Shown: one piece after another, positions 16,651-26,063 of the stretch
How the letters are laid out: each line of letters opens with the position of its first letter
Numbering within the stretch: the first letter of the stretch is position 1
Assembly (NCBI GenBank): GCA_018402545.1
Contig: JAGYIL010000001.1
Span: forward strand, 1,364,001-1,428,000
Direction of reading: 5' to 3'
DNA from: Saccharospirillum sp.
GTDB taxonomy: Bacteria > Pseudomonadota > Gammaproteobacteria > Pseudomonadales > Natronospirillaceae
DNA length: 64,000 bases
The notes under the pieces: model-generated
The model's input: only the letters and a program-made list of their open reading frames with translations
Database searches by the model: none
What the model was told of the DNA's origin: nothing
Made by a program: the position numbers and the translations under genes

Positions 16651-19600
16651 TCTGGCGCTCTCCTTTGGGGTCGAGGAAGAGGGTGCTGGTGATTTCCGCT
16701 TCGACCACCCGGCCGTCGGACAATGGATAATAAACGGTTTCGCCGCTGCGCTGATGGCCGCCGCGAATCACGCCCATGGCTATGCTGCGGCCAAGGTTGG
16801 CGCTGTAATAGCTGGAGGTGACATGGCCAAGCATGGTCATCGGAACCGGCTGCTTCGGGTCGTCCACCGCCTGTGCGCCTTCGGGCAACACAATGGACGG
16901 GTCTTTGGTTTTCAGGCCGACCAGTTGTTTGCGATCCTGGCGCAGGCAATCTTCTCGCTTCATGCCGCGCTTGCCGATAAAGCTGTAGGGCTTGTCTTCT
17001 TTCACCGCCCAGTCCAGCCCGAGGTCGTAGGGGTGCATGGAACCATCGGTATCCTGGCCGGCAATGATGAAGCCTTTTTCGGCGCGCAAGATGTGCATGG
17101 TTTCAGTGCCGTAGGGCGTGAGGTTGTAGCGCTCACCTTTTTCAAACAGCGCCTCCCAGACGTCCAGGCCATAGTTGGCCGGCACGTTGATCTCGTACGA
17201 CAGTTCACCGGTAAAGGAGATGCGAAACACCCGCGCCGGTACGTCGGCTACCGTGCCCTGGCGCCAGTCCATAAACTTGAAGCTTTCTTTATCAAGATCA
17301 ATATCGTCGGTCAGTTCAGCCAGCAGTTTGCGGCTGTCTGGGCCGGCGATGGTCATGGTGGCCCAATGGTCGGTGACGGTGTTCATGTACACCTCCAGCT
17401 CCGGCCATTCGGTCTGGTGATAAAGTTCCAGCCATTCCAGTACGTGGGCCGCACCGCCCGTGGTGGTGGTCATCAGGAAATGTTCTTCGCCGAGGCAAGA
17501 AGTTACGCCGTCGTCGAACACCATGCCATCTTCACCGCACATCAATCCGTAGCGGCATTTGCCGACCGCGAGCTTGGCCCAGGCGTTGGTGTATACCCGG
17601 CCGATGAACTCACGCGCATCTTTACCCTGAATGTCGATCTTGCCCAGAGTCGAGGCGTCGAGAATGCCGACACCGTTGCGCGTGGCCAGGCATTCACGGT
17701 CGAGCGATTGCTGCATGGTCTCCCCGGGTTTCGGGTAATACCAGGGGCGCTTCCACTGGCCGACGTTTTCGAAGAGGGCACCGTGGCGCACATGCCAGTC
17801 GTGCATGGCGGTGTGGCGTTCGGGGTCGAACAGGTCGTCGCAGTGGCGACCAGCAATGGCGCCGAATGTGACCGGCGTGTAGTTCGGGCGAAAAATGGTG
17901 GTGCCGGTCTCGGCAATGGTTTTATTCATCGACTTGGCAGCGATGGCCATGCCGTTGATGTTGCCCAGCTTGCCCTGGTCTGTCCCGAAGCCGAGCGCGG
18001 TGTAACGTTTAACGTGTTCGATGGATTCGAAACCCTCGCGGGTGGCCAGCTCAATGGCAGCGGCGGTCACGTCGTTCTGGAAATCGACAAACTGCTTCGG
18101 CGCACGGCTGATGCGCTGTTCATGCGGAATGCAAAACAGAGCCATGGCGTTGCCGGTAGCGGGTTCTTCTACCGTGGGCAGCGACGCGGGTTTTGCTTCA
18201 TAGCCAGCTTGCCTGGCCGCCTCGGCACCCTGCTGCGTACCCTGTTCGAGGCAGCCCGCCAGATCAAAGGTACCGGCAATGGCGCCCGCGATGGATTGGC
18301 GCTGCAAGGACTCGCCGGGTACAAAGCCGATCACCTCGTCATTCCAGACCGGGCGTCCGCCTGTGTGGCAAGACAAATGCACCGCCGGGCTCCAGCCGCC
18401 GGAGCTGGCAATGGTGTCGCACGCCAGCTTCTCGGCCGGGCCGGTCAGGTGCTGGCCGTCTTCCGACAGCGGCGCAACCCGGGCTGCGCTCACGCGGGTG
18501 CTGCCCTTGGCTTCTATCACAGCGTGACCGATCAGCAAGCGAATGCCACGGCGGCGGGCTTCTTCCACGCAATCACCGGTGGGCGCCTGGCGGGTGTCGA
18601 CCAGTGCTACGACGTTGCGGCCAGCATCCTGCCAGTCGAAGGCGGCCTGGTAACCGGCGTCGTTGGTGGTCATCGCCACCAGGCTGTGGCCGGGAATAAC
18701 CGCATAGCGACGAATGTAGGTGGAGACGGCCGAGGCCAGCATGCAGCCAGGCAGATCGTTATTGGCGTACACCAGGGGCCGCTCGTGGGCGCCGGTGGCC
18801 AGTACCACCCAGTCTGCCCGTACGCGGTGCATGCGCTGGCGCGTCTGGTTCTCGGGTGCCCGATCGCCCAGGTGGTCGGTCCGGCGTTCATGAATGGTCA
18901 GAAAGTTGTGATCGTGGTAGCCGTTTACCGTTGCGTTGGGCAGCAGTAATACGTTGTCCATGCCGGCCAGTTCCTGCAGCGTATCCGCCACCCACTGGCT
19001 GGCCTCTGCGCCGTTAATCCGGCTGCGGCTGCTCAGCAGGGAGCCGCCCATTTCAGCCTGTTCGTCGGCCAGAATGACGTGGGCACCGCTGCGGGCAGCC
19101 GTGAGAGCCGCAGAAAGACCGGCAGGGCCCGCACCCACGATCAGCACGTCGGTATGCTGGTTCAGGTGATCGTATTCGTCGACATCGGGTTCTGTTGGTG
19201 AACGCCCCAGGCCCGCTGCCTTGCGGATGTGTTTTTCGTAAAACTTCCAGGCCGCCTGCGGAAACATAAAGGTCTTGTAGTAAAACCCGGGCGGCAGGGC
19301 GCGGCCGAACAACTGGCCACTGAAGCCCAGAAGATCAAACTTTAGGCTCGGCCAGCCGCTGGTGGGCTGACTGACCAGTCCGTCGAACAGGGGTTGCTGC
19401 GTCGCCCTAACATTGGGTACCTGGGTGGCTTCGGTGGCACCCAGCTGGACAATGGCATTGGGCTCGTCGGCACCGGCGGCCACAATGCCACGAGGGCGGC
19501 CGTACTTGAAGCTGCGGCCAATAACATTGACGCCGTTGGCGATCAGCGCAGAAGACAGGGTGTCGCCTTCGTACCCCGAGTACTGGTTTCCGTTGAAGCT

Positions 19601-19663
19601 GAACGTCATTGGCTTTGAGCGATCAATTCGTCCGCCGTCACTCAGTCGATTGGTTTGCCTCAT
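16643..19663 (-). CDS. soxA: Sarcosine oxidase, alpha subunit
   Basis: A 1006-residue subunit. The N-terminus resembles the small 2Fe-2S-like/BFD-linked domain of this family (GYEGDTLSSALIANGV). A dinucleotide-binding domain follows (VGAGPAGLSAA, about residues 176-186), and the C-terminal 400 residues are a GcvT/T-protein-like tetrahydrofolate domain. The complex oxidises sarcosine to glycine, H2O2 and 5,10-methylene-THF. The NAD-binding part is in alpha, FAD and covalent FMN are at the alpha/beta sites. The start overlaps soxD by 4 bp. Long antisense frames opposite this gene are codon-bias shadows. Confidence 0.97.
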   Translation of the reverse strand: MRQTNRLSDGGRIDRSKPMTFSFNGNQYSGYEGDTLSSALIANGVNVIGRSFKYGRPRGIVAAGADEPNAIVQLGATEATQVPNVRATQQPLFDGLVSQPTSGWPSLKFDLLGFSGQLFGRALPPGFYYKTFMFPQAAWKFYEKHIRKAAGLGRSPTEPDVDEYDHLNQHTDVLIVGAGPAGLSAALTAARSGAHVILADEQAEMGGSLLSSRSRINGAEASQWVADTLQELAGMDNVLLLPNATVNGYHDHNFLTIHERRTDHLGDRAPENQTRQRMHRVRADWVVLATGAHERPLVYANNDLPGCMLASAVSTYIRRYAVIPGHSLVAMTTNDAGYQAAFDWQDAGRNVVALVDTRQAPTGDCVEEARRRGIRLLIGHAVIEAKGSTRVSAARVAPLSEDGQHLTGPAEKLACDTIASSGGWSPAVHLSCHTGGRPVWNDEVIGFVPGESLQRQSIAGAIAGTFDLAGCLEQGTQQGAEAARQAGYEAKPASLPTVEEPATGNAMALFCIPHEQRISRAPKQFVDFQNDVTAAAIELATREGFESIEHVKRYTALGFGTDQGKLGNINGMAIAAKSMNKTIAETGTTIFRPNYTPVTFGAIAGRHCDDLFDPERHTAMHDWHVRHGALFENVGQWKRPWYYPKPGETMQQSLDRECLATRNGVGILDASTLGKIDIQGKDAREFIGRVYTNAWAKLAVGKCRYGLMCGEDGMVFDDGVTSCLGEEHFLMTTTTGGAAHVLEWLELYHQTEWPELEVYMNTVTDHWATMTIAGPDSRKLLAELTDDIDLDKESFKFMDWRQGTVADVPARVFRISFTGELSYEINVPANYGLDVWEALFEKGERYNLTPYGTETMHILRAEKGFIIAGQDTDGSMHPYDLGLDWAVKEDKPYSFIGKRGMKREDCLRQDRKQLVGLKTKDPSIVLPEGAQAVDDPKQPVPMTMLGHVTSSYYSANLGRSIAMGVIRGGHQRSGETVYYPLSDGRVVEAEITSTLFLDPKGERQNV

Positions 19664-19959
19664 GCCTGATCCCCCGAAGTGCGCGCCTGGTCGGGTGATT
19701 CACCCAACCGGTAAGAGCCTTTAATCAAATAGGTTTGGGTGTCGCGGGTCACGTTGAAAAACTTGCGACAACCCAGTGCATGTACCCAGAGTTCGTTGTG
19801 CAGGCCGCGGGGGTTATCCCGAAAATACAGGAAGTCGCCCCATTGCTCGTCGGTGCAGTTATCCGGGTCGGCAGGGCGGGCAAGGTGCGCCGGGCCTTTC
19901 GGGTGAAACTCTTCTTCTTCGCGCAGTTCGCCACAATAGGGGCAATAAATCCGAAACAT
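19660..19959 (-). CDS. soxD: Sarcosine oxidase, delta subunit
   Basis: A 99-residue zinc-binding subunit. Likely Zn ligands are Cys6 and Cys9 (CPYCG) with His60 and Cys64 (HALGC), the usual pattern for SoxD. It lies 25 bp after soxB and overlaps soxA by 4 bp, giving the order soxB-soxD-soxA-soxG. Confidence 0.96.
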   Translation of the reverse strand: MFRIYCPYCGELREEEEFHPKGPAHLARPADPDNCTDEQWGDFLYFRDNPRGLHNELWVHALGCRKFFNVTRDTQTYLIKGSYRLGESPDQARTSGDQA

Positions 19960-19984
19960 ACATCAGGCTCCTTACTGTGGCCGG

Positions 19985-21238
19985 TTAGTGTGCAACACCG
20001 GCCGCGCCGTGTTCATCAACAAGGGCACCGGTGTGGAACCGGAACATTGAAAAAGGTTTGGCCAGTTCGCTGGCTTTGCCTTTGGCGAGCGTTTGTGCAA
20101 ATACATGACCGGAGCCGGGTGTTGCCTTAAACCCGCCGGTACCCCAGCCGCAGTTGAAAAACAGGTTTTCAACCGGGGTTTCGGAAATGATCGGGCAGGC
20201 ATCCGGTGTGGTATCGACAATGCCACCCCATTGCCGGTTCATGCGCACCCGGCTGAAAATGGGGAAGAGTTCGACAATGGCTTGCAGGGTATGCTCAATG
20301 GTGCTGTAAGAGCCGCGCTGGCCGTAGCCGTTGTAGCCGTCGATGCCGGCGCCAATCACCAGGTCGCCTTTGTCAGACTGGGAAATATAACCATGTACCT
20401 GGTTCGACATGACCACGGTATCCAGAATGGGCCTAATCGGTTCGGATACGAGCGCTTGTAGCGGGTGCGACTCAATCGGCAACCGAAAGCCGGCCATTTT
20501 TGCCAATACACCGGAGTTACCGGCGACCACACAGCCGATGCGGCCGCCTTTTATGGCGCCGTATTCTTTGGTCATTACGCCGGTGGCTGCTCCATCTTCG
20601 GTCAGAATATCGGTGACTTCGCACTGTTGAATCAGGTCGACACCCAGCGCATCGGCGGCGCGGGCATAACCCCAGGCAACGGCATCGTGCCGGGCGACCC
20701 CGGCGCGTGGTTGCCAGGAGGCACCCAGAATCGGGTAGCGGCGGCTGGTCGTGCAATCCATGATCGGTACGATTTCCTGCACGCCCTGGGTATCGAGCGC
20801 AACGCTGTCGATACCGTTCAGGCGGTTGGCATTCACCCGGCGCTGAATATCGCGCATGTCTTGCAGGGTGTGGCCGAGGTTCAGTACACCGCGCTGGGAG
20901 AACATGACGTTGTAGTTCAAGTCTTGCGACAGGCCTTCCCAGAGTTTCATGGCATGCTCGTACAACAGGGCCGATTCATCCCAGAGATAGTTCGAACGCA
21001 CGATGGTGGTGTTCCGCGCAGTGTTGCCACCGCCCAGATAGCCTTTTTCGATGACCGCGACGTTGGTGATGTTGTGCACTTTGGCCAGGTAGTAGGCCGT
21101 AGCCAAACCATGGCCACCACCACCGACGATGATGACGTCGTAGTGTTTTTTGGGTTTGGGGTTACGCCAAACGCGCTGCCAGTTTTCGTGGTGGCTCATG
21201 GCGTGCCTGAGCAAACCGAATCCGGAATATCGTTGCAT
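19985..21238 (-). CDS. soxB: Sarcosine oxidase, beta subunit
   Basis: A 417-residue flavoprotein subunit and the first gene of soxBDAG-purU. The FAD-binding [10 protein letters not shown] motif lies at residues 39-48, and the C-terminal [16 protein letters not shown] closes the dinucleotide fold. The beta subunit carries the covalent FMN and the sarcosine site. The ATG at 21238 gives the family's start ([13 protein letters not shown]); the frame upstream is not conserved. About 500 bp of repeat-bearing non-coding DNA lies upstream. No glyA is next to it, unlike the usual pseudomonad order. Confidence 0.96.
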   Translation of the reverse strand: MQRYSGFGLLRHAMSHHENWQRVWRNPKPKKHYDVIIVGGGGHGLATAYYLAKVHNITNVAVIEKGYLGGGNTARNTTIVRSNYLWDESALLYEHAMKLWEGLSQDLNYNVMFSQRGVLNLGHTLQDMRDIQRRVNANRLNGIDSVALDTQGVQEIVPIMDCTTSRRYPILGASWQPRAGVARHDAVAWGYARAADALGVDLIQQCEVTDILTEDGAATGVMTKEYGAIKGGRIGCVVAGNSGVLAKMAGFRLPIESHPLQALVSEPIRPILDTVVMSNQVHGYISQSDKGDLVIGAGIDGYNGYGQRGSYSTIEHTLQAIVELFPIFSRVRMNRQWGGIVDTTPDACPIISETPVENLFFNCGWGTGGFKATPGSGHVFAQTLAKGKASELAKPFSMFRFHTGALVDEHGAAGVAH

Positions 21239-21501
21239 GCTGGGTGCCTCTTGGGTGCGACCAATGGCCTGAATACCAGGCGAACTGTGAGTTACCTTGC
21301 CGCCACTACGGGCCGGATGCAAGAACCGGCCTGTTCAGGGTAGGTTGGCTTTACAGCATGGTATGGGGTGGCGGGGGCGGTCATGTGCTTGCCGACGACA
21401 CGCCGGTGATAAATCGCGACATTTGTTTTGTGGCTGGAGTTCGTTCTGGCCGGTAGCTGATACTCGTCTTGGGGTAACGTTGGGCCCGGGTCTTTTCATT
21501 T

Positions 21502-21636
21502 GTAGGAAGCCAGTCCCCTGGGTGACGGGGAGAAGGCAGTGCCCCTATCACAAGCGACTGGCTCCAACAGCGAAATTGCCAGGGGTGATTTCAATGGCCG
21601 GGGTGCTCCCTGTCGCCCAGAGGACTGGCCTCCCAC
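21502..21636 (-). repeat. REPIN-like element, reverse orientation to the 33.9-kb array
   Basis: A left arm beginning GTAGGAAGCCAGTCC (21502) and a right arm ending GGACTGGCCTCCCAC (21636) form an inverted pair of REP-like sequences, each headed by GTRG on its own strand. The left arm continues GACGGGGAGAA, which is the reverse complement of the right-arm side in the 33.9-kb units, so this copy is inverted relative to them. Confidence 0.8.
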
Positions 21637-21661
21637 GAGTACGGTGGTAATTGAGTCTTAT

Positions 21662-21703
21662 GTAGGAAGCCAGTCCCCTGGGTGACGGGTAGAAAGCAGT
21701 GCC
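21662..21703 (+). repeat. Single REP half-element
   Basis: GTAGGAAGCCAGTCCCCTGG and about 20 further bases repeat the left arm of the 21502 element almost exactly (differences only near the end). No right arm follows before the end of gbcA. Confidence 0.75.
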
Positions 21704-21743
21704 TCAAAATGAACCTTTTAAATCAGCAGACTACTTACCCTCT

Positions 21744-23045
21744 TCACCCCACCCGAAGCTCAGAAACCCCAGCCTCTTCCAAACCCTCAACTGAATTCGC
21801 TAGCACTTCCGCACTGTACCAATTCACAAAATTGATCACCCCAAACTCATAGGTTTCGGAGTAGGGGCCGGGTTGGTAGGCCAGGGAGTTGACGCCGCGT
21901 TGATTATTCTCGGCCAGGGTTCTGTCCTGGCGGTTGGTGGCGTCCCAGACCTGGCACAACCGATCTTTGTCGTAGTCTTGTCCTTCGACGGCATCTTTGT
22001 GGACCAGCCACTTGGTGATCACCCGTGTTTTCTGCGCGCTGACGGGCAGCACCTGAAAGACAACGGCGTGGTCACTTTGCATGTGGTTCCAGGAGTTGGG
22101 TAAGTGCAGGATGCGCAGTGACCCCAATTCCCGGTTTTGGATCCGTCCCATGTTTATCTGGCTGCCGGCTTTGCCGTCCATGGTCATCACATGGGTGCCC
22201 TCTTTTAGGGGCATGCGCACCAGGCGGTTTTGAAGGCCATGCTCGACGTGCTTGTGGGGAATGCCCTCGGCGTCCCAGGCTTTGGCCTGGCGCTCGCAGA
22301 GTGCTACGAACTCGGGCGTCGCACGCGGGTCATTGGTGTCGTCCCATTCCAGAAGAGAGCGCAAGAGTTCGGGATGGGAGCCGGCACAGTGGTAGCACTC
22401 GCGGTTGTTTTCCATCACCAGTTTCCAGTTGGCGTCTTCATCGAGGTGCGATTCAGCGGCAACCTTGGTGTTTTCCATGTCGTACGGTTCCATGTAGTTC
22501 GCCAGGGTTTCCAGGTAGGGGTCGATATCCGGTGCCTCGCCCTCGGCCAGGCAGATGTAAATGAACCCGCCGGCGGTATTGCAGTGCGCGGGCTTCAGAC
22601 CAAACTCGCTTTTATCGAAGGTGTCGCCCATGGCATCGCCGGTGTAGATAAGGTTGCCTTTCAGATCGTAGGTCCACTGGTGGTAGGGGCAGGTGAGGTT
22701 GGCGACCTTGCCCTTGGCCGAAGTACAGAGGCGCGAGCCGCGGTGTCGGCATACGTTGTGGAAAGCACGCACTTCGCCGTCCCGGTCACGAACCACCAGC
22801 ACCGGGTTCTGGCCGATGTCTACGGTCATGTAGTCGCCTTTGCCGGGCACTTCACAGGTCATGCCGACAAACAGCCACTGTTTCATGAAGATGGTTTCCA
22901 TGTCGAGCTTGAACATCATCGGGTCGTTATAGAATGGCTGTGGCAGCGATTCGGTTCCAGAACGCTGTTGCAGCAAAGAGCGCATCGCCTGTCTGGCCTC
23001 GGGTAGTGAGGAGTAAGTCAGGTTGAGCAGGTCGGTTTCATTCAT
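21744..23045 (-). CDS. gbcA: Glycine betaine monooxygenase, Rieske oxygenase subunit
   Basis: A 433-residue ring-hydroxylating-type oxygenase that demethylates glycine betaine to dimethylglycine plus formaldehyde. The Rieske 2Fe-2S site is C99-R-H101 and C119-x2-H122. The mononuclear iron site includes His219 and His224 in NNRECYHCAGSH. The ATG at 23045 has AGGAG 8 bases upstream and gives the usual length; the frame further upstream is not conserved. It is divergent from gbcB across 265 bp, as in Pseudomonas, and this spacer should hold GbdR-dependent promoters. Confidence 0.94.
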   Translation of the reverse strand: MNETDLLNLTYSSLPEARQAMRSLLQQRSGTESLPQPFYNDPMMFKLDMETIFMKQWLFVGMTCEVPGKGDYMTVDIGQNPVLVVRDRDGEVRAFHNVCRHRGSRLCTSAKGKVANLTCPYHQWTYDLKGNLIYTGDAMGDTFDKSEFGLKPAHCNTAGGFIYICLAEGEAPDIDPYLETLANYMEPYDMENTKVAAESHLDEDANWKLVMENNRECYHCAGSHPELLRSLLEWDDTNDPRATPEFVALCERQAKAWDAEGIPHKHVEHGLQNRLVRMPLKEGTHVMTMDGKAGSQINMGRIQNRELGSLRILHLPNSWNHMQSDHAVVFQVLPVSAQKTRVITKWLVHKDAVEGQDYDKDRLCQVWDATNRQDRTLAENNQRGVNSLAYQPGPYSETYEFGVINFVNWYSAEVLANSVEGLEEAGVSELRVG

Positions 23046-23310
23046 TACGCGGCTCCTGAGGCAGCAGGGTGGGTTCGGCAGGCGAACCGTCGAACTATCA
23101 TTGGTGCGCTCATTCTCGGTACGGCGGCCCCGCCTCATTTGCCCGATTACGACATTTTATGCTGTCAATTCGACGCTGCCGAGCTACTCTGCCGTTTTAC
23201 GGCCGGTGGAGGAGTTGATCAACGGTATGTCGCATTTGGTTAACCGGGCGGGGGGTGTTTTAGTAACAATGGGAGCAATAACAACCGACCCCGATTAAGG
23301 ATGCCTCATC

Positions 23311-24438
23311 ATGACGCAAATTGTTGACGCCAGCGAACCGGCACCGGCGTTTAACCCGCTCAACACCCGGGTTTGGGCCAATGGCCGGCATCAGGTGCGC
23401 TGTGTTCGGGTCATCCAGGAAACCTGGGATGTAAAGACCTTCTGTTTTAATGCTGAACAGTCGATCATGTTTTTCTTCAAGCCGGGGCAGTTCGTGACAC
23501 TTGAACTGGAAATTGAAGGTGAGCAGGTGTTGCGCTCCTATACCATTTCCAGCTCTCCCTCGGTGCCTTACAGCTTTTCGATCACCATCAAGCGGGTGCC
23601 CGGTGGCCGTGTCTCGAACTGGCTGCACGATAACCTGAAGCAGCACGATGAACTGGCCGTGCATGGCCCGGTTGGCAATTTCAACTGCATCGACCACACC
23701 GCCGAAAAAATGCTGTTTCTGTCCGGTGGGGTGGGCATTACCCCGCTGATGTCGATGGCGCGCTGGTATTTCGACACCAATGCCGATGTCGACATGGCCT
23801 TCGTACACAGCGCCCGTACTCCCAGCGACATCATCTTTCACCGGGAGCTGGAGCACATGTGCTCTAGGGTGACCAACTTTAACCTCAGTGTGATTTGCGA
23901 GCGCATCGAGCTGGGCCAGGCCTGGAACGGCTATCGCGGCTATCTGGACAGAGCCAAAATGGACATGGTGGTGCCAGATTTCATGCAGCGCCGCATCTTC
24001 TGCTGTGGCCCGACCCCCTATATGAAAGCCATTCGACACCTGCTGGCAGAGGCAGGCTTCGATATGGACTTTTATCATGAGGAGTCGTTCGGGGCGACAC
24101 CTGCGGACGTGACCCAGGAAGCGCTGGAACAAGCGGAAGTGGCGGTCCGCGAAGCCGAAGACAAAAAAGACGAGGCGACCTTCACCGTCGAATTCACCGG
24201 CTCTGGCATGAGCGTTCAGATGTCGCCGGACGAAACCGTGCACGCCGCCGCCAGCCGGCTGGGGCTGAGCATTCCCAAAGCCTGCGGTGTGGGCATTTGT
24301 GGCACCTGCAAGGTGCTAAAACTGAGTGGCGATGTTGAAATACAGCACAACGGTGGCATCACCGATGAAGACCTGGCCGATGGCTACATTCTCTCCTGCT
24401 GCAGTACGCCCCTGTCAGACTTGACCATAGAAGGGTGA
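23311..24438 (+). CDS. gbcB: Glycine betaine monooxygenase, reductase subunit
   Basis: A 375-residue reductase that passes electrons from NAD(P)H to GbcA. It has an N-terminal FAD domain (LRSYTISSSP near residue 75), an NAD domain (FLSGGVGITPLMSMA near 135), and a C-terminal plant-type 2Fe-2S ferredoxin with Cys325, Cys330, Cys333 and Cys363. Residues about 260-290 are a charged Glu/Ala-rich linker before the ferredoxin. AAGGATG lies upstream of the ATG, and a strong terminator follows. Confidence 0.93.
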   Translation: MTQIVDASEPAPAFNPLNTRVWANGRHQVRCVRVIQETWDVKTFCFNAEQSIMFFFKPGQFVTLELEIEGEQVLRSYTISSSPSVPYSFSITIKRVPGGRVSNWLHDNLKQHDELAVHGPVGNFNCIDHTAEKMLFLSGGVGITPLMSMARWYFDTNADVDMAFVHSARTPSDIIFHRELEHMCSRVTNFNLSVICERIELGQAWNGYRGYLDRAKMDMVVPDFMQRRIFCCGPTPYMKAIRHLLAEAGFDMDFYHEESFGATPADVTQEALEQAEVAVREAEDKKDEATFTVEFTGSGMSVQMSPDETVHAAASRLGLSIPKACGVGICGTCKVLKLSGDVEIQHNGGITDEDLADGYILSCCSTPLSDLTIEG

Positions 24439-24448
24439 TGTACGTCTC

Positions 24449-24477
24449 AAAGCCCCTGACTGCCCGGTCGGGGCTTT
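24449..24477 (+). terminator. Rho-independent terminator after gbcB
   Basis: AAAGCCCC (24449-24456) pairs with GGGGCTTT (24470-24477) across a 13-nt loop, ending in a short T run. It starts 11 bp after the gbcB stop. Confidence 0.8.
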
Positions 24478-24482
24478 TACAG

Positions 24483-24525
24483 AAACGTCGTTTTTGGATA
24501 CGTTACGAGACCGAAAAAGACGTTT
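24483..24525. repeat. Inverted repeat upstream of gbdR
   Basis: AAACGTCGTTTTTGG (24483-24497) and CCGAAAAAGACGTTT (24511-24525) are inverted copies with two mismatches in 15. It lies between the gbcB terminator and the gbdR leader and could be an operator or a second hairpin. Confidence 0.5.
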
Positions 24526-24565
24526 TTAGACTGTTTGTGCCCTCGGTTCGGTCGTATGATGTTTG

Positions 24566-24581
24566 ATCGGTACGTACCGAT
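24566..24581. promoter_or_regulatory. Perfect 16-bp palindrome upstream of gbdR
   Basis: ATCGGTACGTACCGAT is fully self-complementary and lies 131 bp before the gbdR start. It is a likely binding site for a dimeric regulator whose identity is not evident. It does not look like the direct-repeat sites expected for AraC-family GbdR. Confidence 0.5.
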
Positions 24582-24711
24582 GTGATCTACAGACGGCCGC
24601 CCGGCCCTGTGCTATCAATGTTCGACGACTGGCTCGCAGAGGCTGGCGACGGATAGTACCGTCGGGGAGGGGTGTCTTACAGCAAAGCGGGCAAAGGCGG
24701 AGGGCCAGTCC

Positions 24712-25857
24712 ATGTTTGAAACCACCGAGAAATTTACCAGTGGTGAGGCGCCCAAACCTTACCGGGTCGGTTTTTTACTCATCAATAACTTCACCCTTGT
24801 TTCGCTGGCCACCGCTATTGAACCCCTGCGCATGGCCAATCAGCTATCGGGCCACGAACTATACACCTGGCAGCTGGTGTCGCAGGATGGGAACACCGTA
24901 ACGGCCAGCGATGGCATATGCATCGCACCGGACGCCTCGTTTTCTACCGGCCTGACCTTCGACATCGTCATCGTCGTCGGCGGTGTCGACATTACCCGCA
25001 GTTTTACCCAGAAAGAAGTCAGCTGGCTGGTCAGTCAATCTCACAAGAAAGTACTGATTGGCGCTGTTTGTACCGGGGCTTATGTGCTCGCCAGTGCCGG
25101 TCTGCTCGACGGCTACAAATGCAGTGCCCACTGGGAATGCCTGGCCGCCCTGCAAGAGCGTTTTCCGCGCGTCAACGCCACCAACAACCTCTACACCCTC
25201 GATCGAGACCGCTTCACCTGCACCGGTGGCGGAGTTCCGATGGACATGATGATCAGTCTGGTCGGGCGCCAGCATGGCAAGGCGCTGACCAACGCCATTT
25301 GCGACATGTTTCTGTGTGACCGGGTACGGCTCGACAGCGAACAGCAACGTACACCTATGCGTCGCCAGCTAACGACCTCCCAGCCCAAGCTGGCGGAAGT
25401 CACCGAACTGATGGAAGCCAACCTGGAAGAGCCAATTGAACTGGAAGAACTGGCCAGCTTCGTCGGCATTTCCCGGCGTCAACTGGAGCGGCTCTTTCTG
25501 AAACATCTGGATTGCACCCCTTCGCGTTATTACTTGAAGCTACGGCTCGACCGGGCGCGCCAGTTGCTCAAGCAAACTACCTGCTCCATCATCGAAGTCG
25601 CCTCCATGTGCGGCTTTGTTTCTGCACCGCACTTCAGCCGGTGTTACCGCAAGTACATTGGCGTCTCTCCCAAGGAAGAGCGCGCAGCTGTCTGGTCACT
25701 GACCCAGTATGAGGGCCCCACAGGCACCAATCCTGCACCTGTGTTACCCACGACCTCGTTAACGGCATTGCGCAAAGCCCAGTCTGAACCTACCTATGGA
25801 GCCGTTAAGTTTGCGCCTGCGCCTGAGTTGGCTGAGCCGGTGGCTACTAGCGGCTGA
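24712..25857 (+). CDS. gbdR: GbdR-type AraC-family activator with DJ-1-like domain
   Basis: A 381-residue GlxA-type regulator. The N-terminal DJ-1/PfpI-like domain (about residues 18-190, with LIGAVCTGAYVLA) is the probable glycine betaine/dimethylglycine sensor. The C-terminal AraC DNA-binding domain (about 220-320) has two helix-turn-helix motifs (LEELASFVGISRRQLERLF and EVASMCGFVSAPHFSRCYRK). GbdR activates gbc, dgc, sox and related genes in Pseudomonas. The position between gbcB and the dgc cluster matches that role. The last 50 residues are a low-complexity tail. Confidence 0.92.
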   Translation: MFETTEKFTSGEAPKPYRVGFLLINNFTLVSLATAIEPLRMANQLSGHELYTWQLVSQDGNTVTASDGICIAPDASFSTGLTFDIVIVVGGVDITRSFTQKEVSWLVSQSHKKVLIGAVCTGAYVLASAGLLDGYKCSAHWECLAALQERFPRVNATNNLYTLDRDRFTCTGGGVPMDMMISLVGRQHGKALTNAICDMFLCDRVRLDSEQQRTPMRRQLTTSQPKLAEVTELMEANLEEPIELEELASFVGISRRQLERLFLKHLDCTPSRYYLKLRLDRARQLLKQTTCSIIEVASMCGFVSAPHFSRCYRKYIGVSPKEERAAVWSLTQYEGPTGTNPAPVLPTTSLTALRKAQSEPTYGAVKFAPAPELAEPVATSG

Positions 25858-26063
25858 GAGGCATTGGACCGGACCGGCATCCGTTGCTTACACGGTGCCG
25901 ATGCCGAAACCTGCGTTTCCTGAATCCATTCACACTCCTGTTCAGTCGATAAATTAGAGCATGCCGATTTTGAGCTTGCCCGTGTCGCTTCCAGTGACAC
26001 CGGGTAAGGGGCGCCCGGATACACTGAGTTTGTGGCTATTTTACTGACTCCCGGGAGAGCGAC

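Larger units (their letters stand above)
21239..21743. other. Non-coding stretch between soxB and the gbcA 3' end
   Basis: 505 bp without a gene. It should hold the sox promoter. It contains a small hairpin GGCCGG-N9-CCGGCC (21311-21331), a REPIN-like element (21502-21636) and a lone REP half (from 21662). No glycine riboswitch architecture was recognised. Confidence 0.6.

Noticed and set aside
16613-18949. Very long open frame antisense to soxA (about 778 codons)
   Set aside because: It is a shadow of GC-rich codon use opposite a clear sarcosine oxidase gene, and has no family resemblance or ribosome-binding site.
21239-21500. Glycine riboswitch upstream of soxB
   Set aside because: Expected because the pathway makes glycine, but no paired aptamer architecture was recognised.
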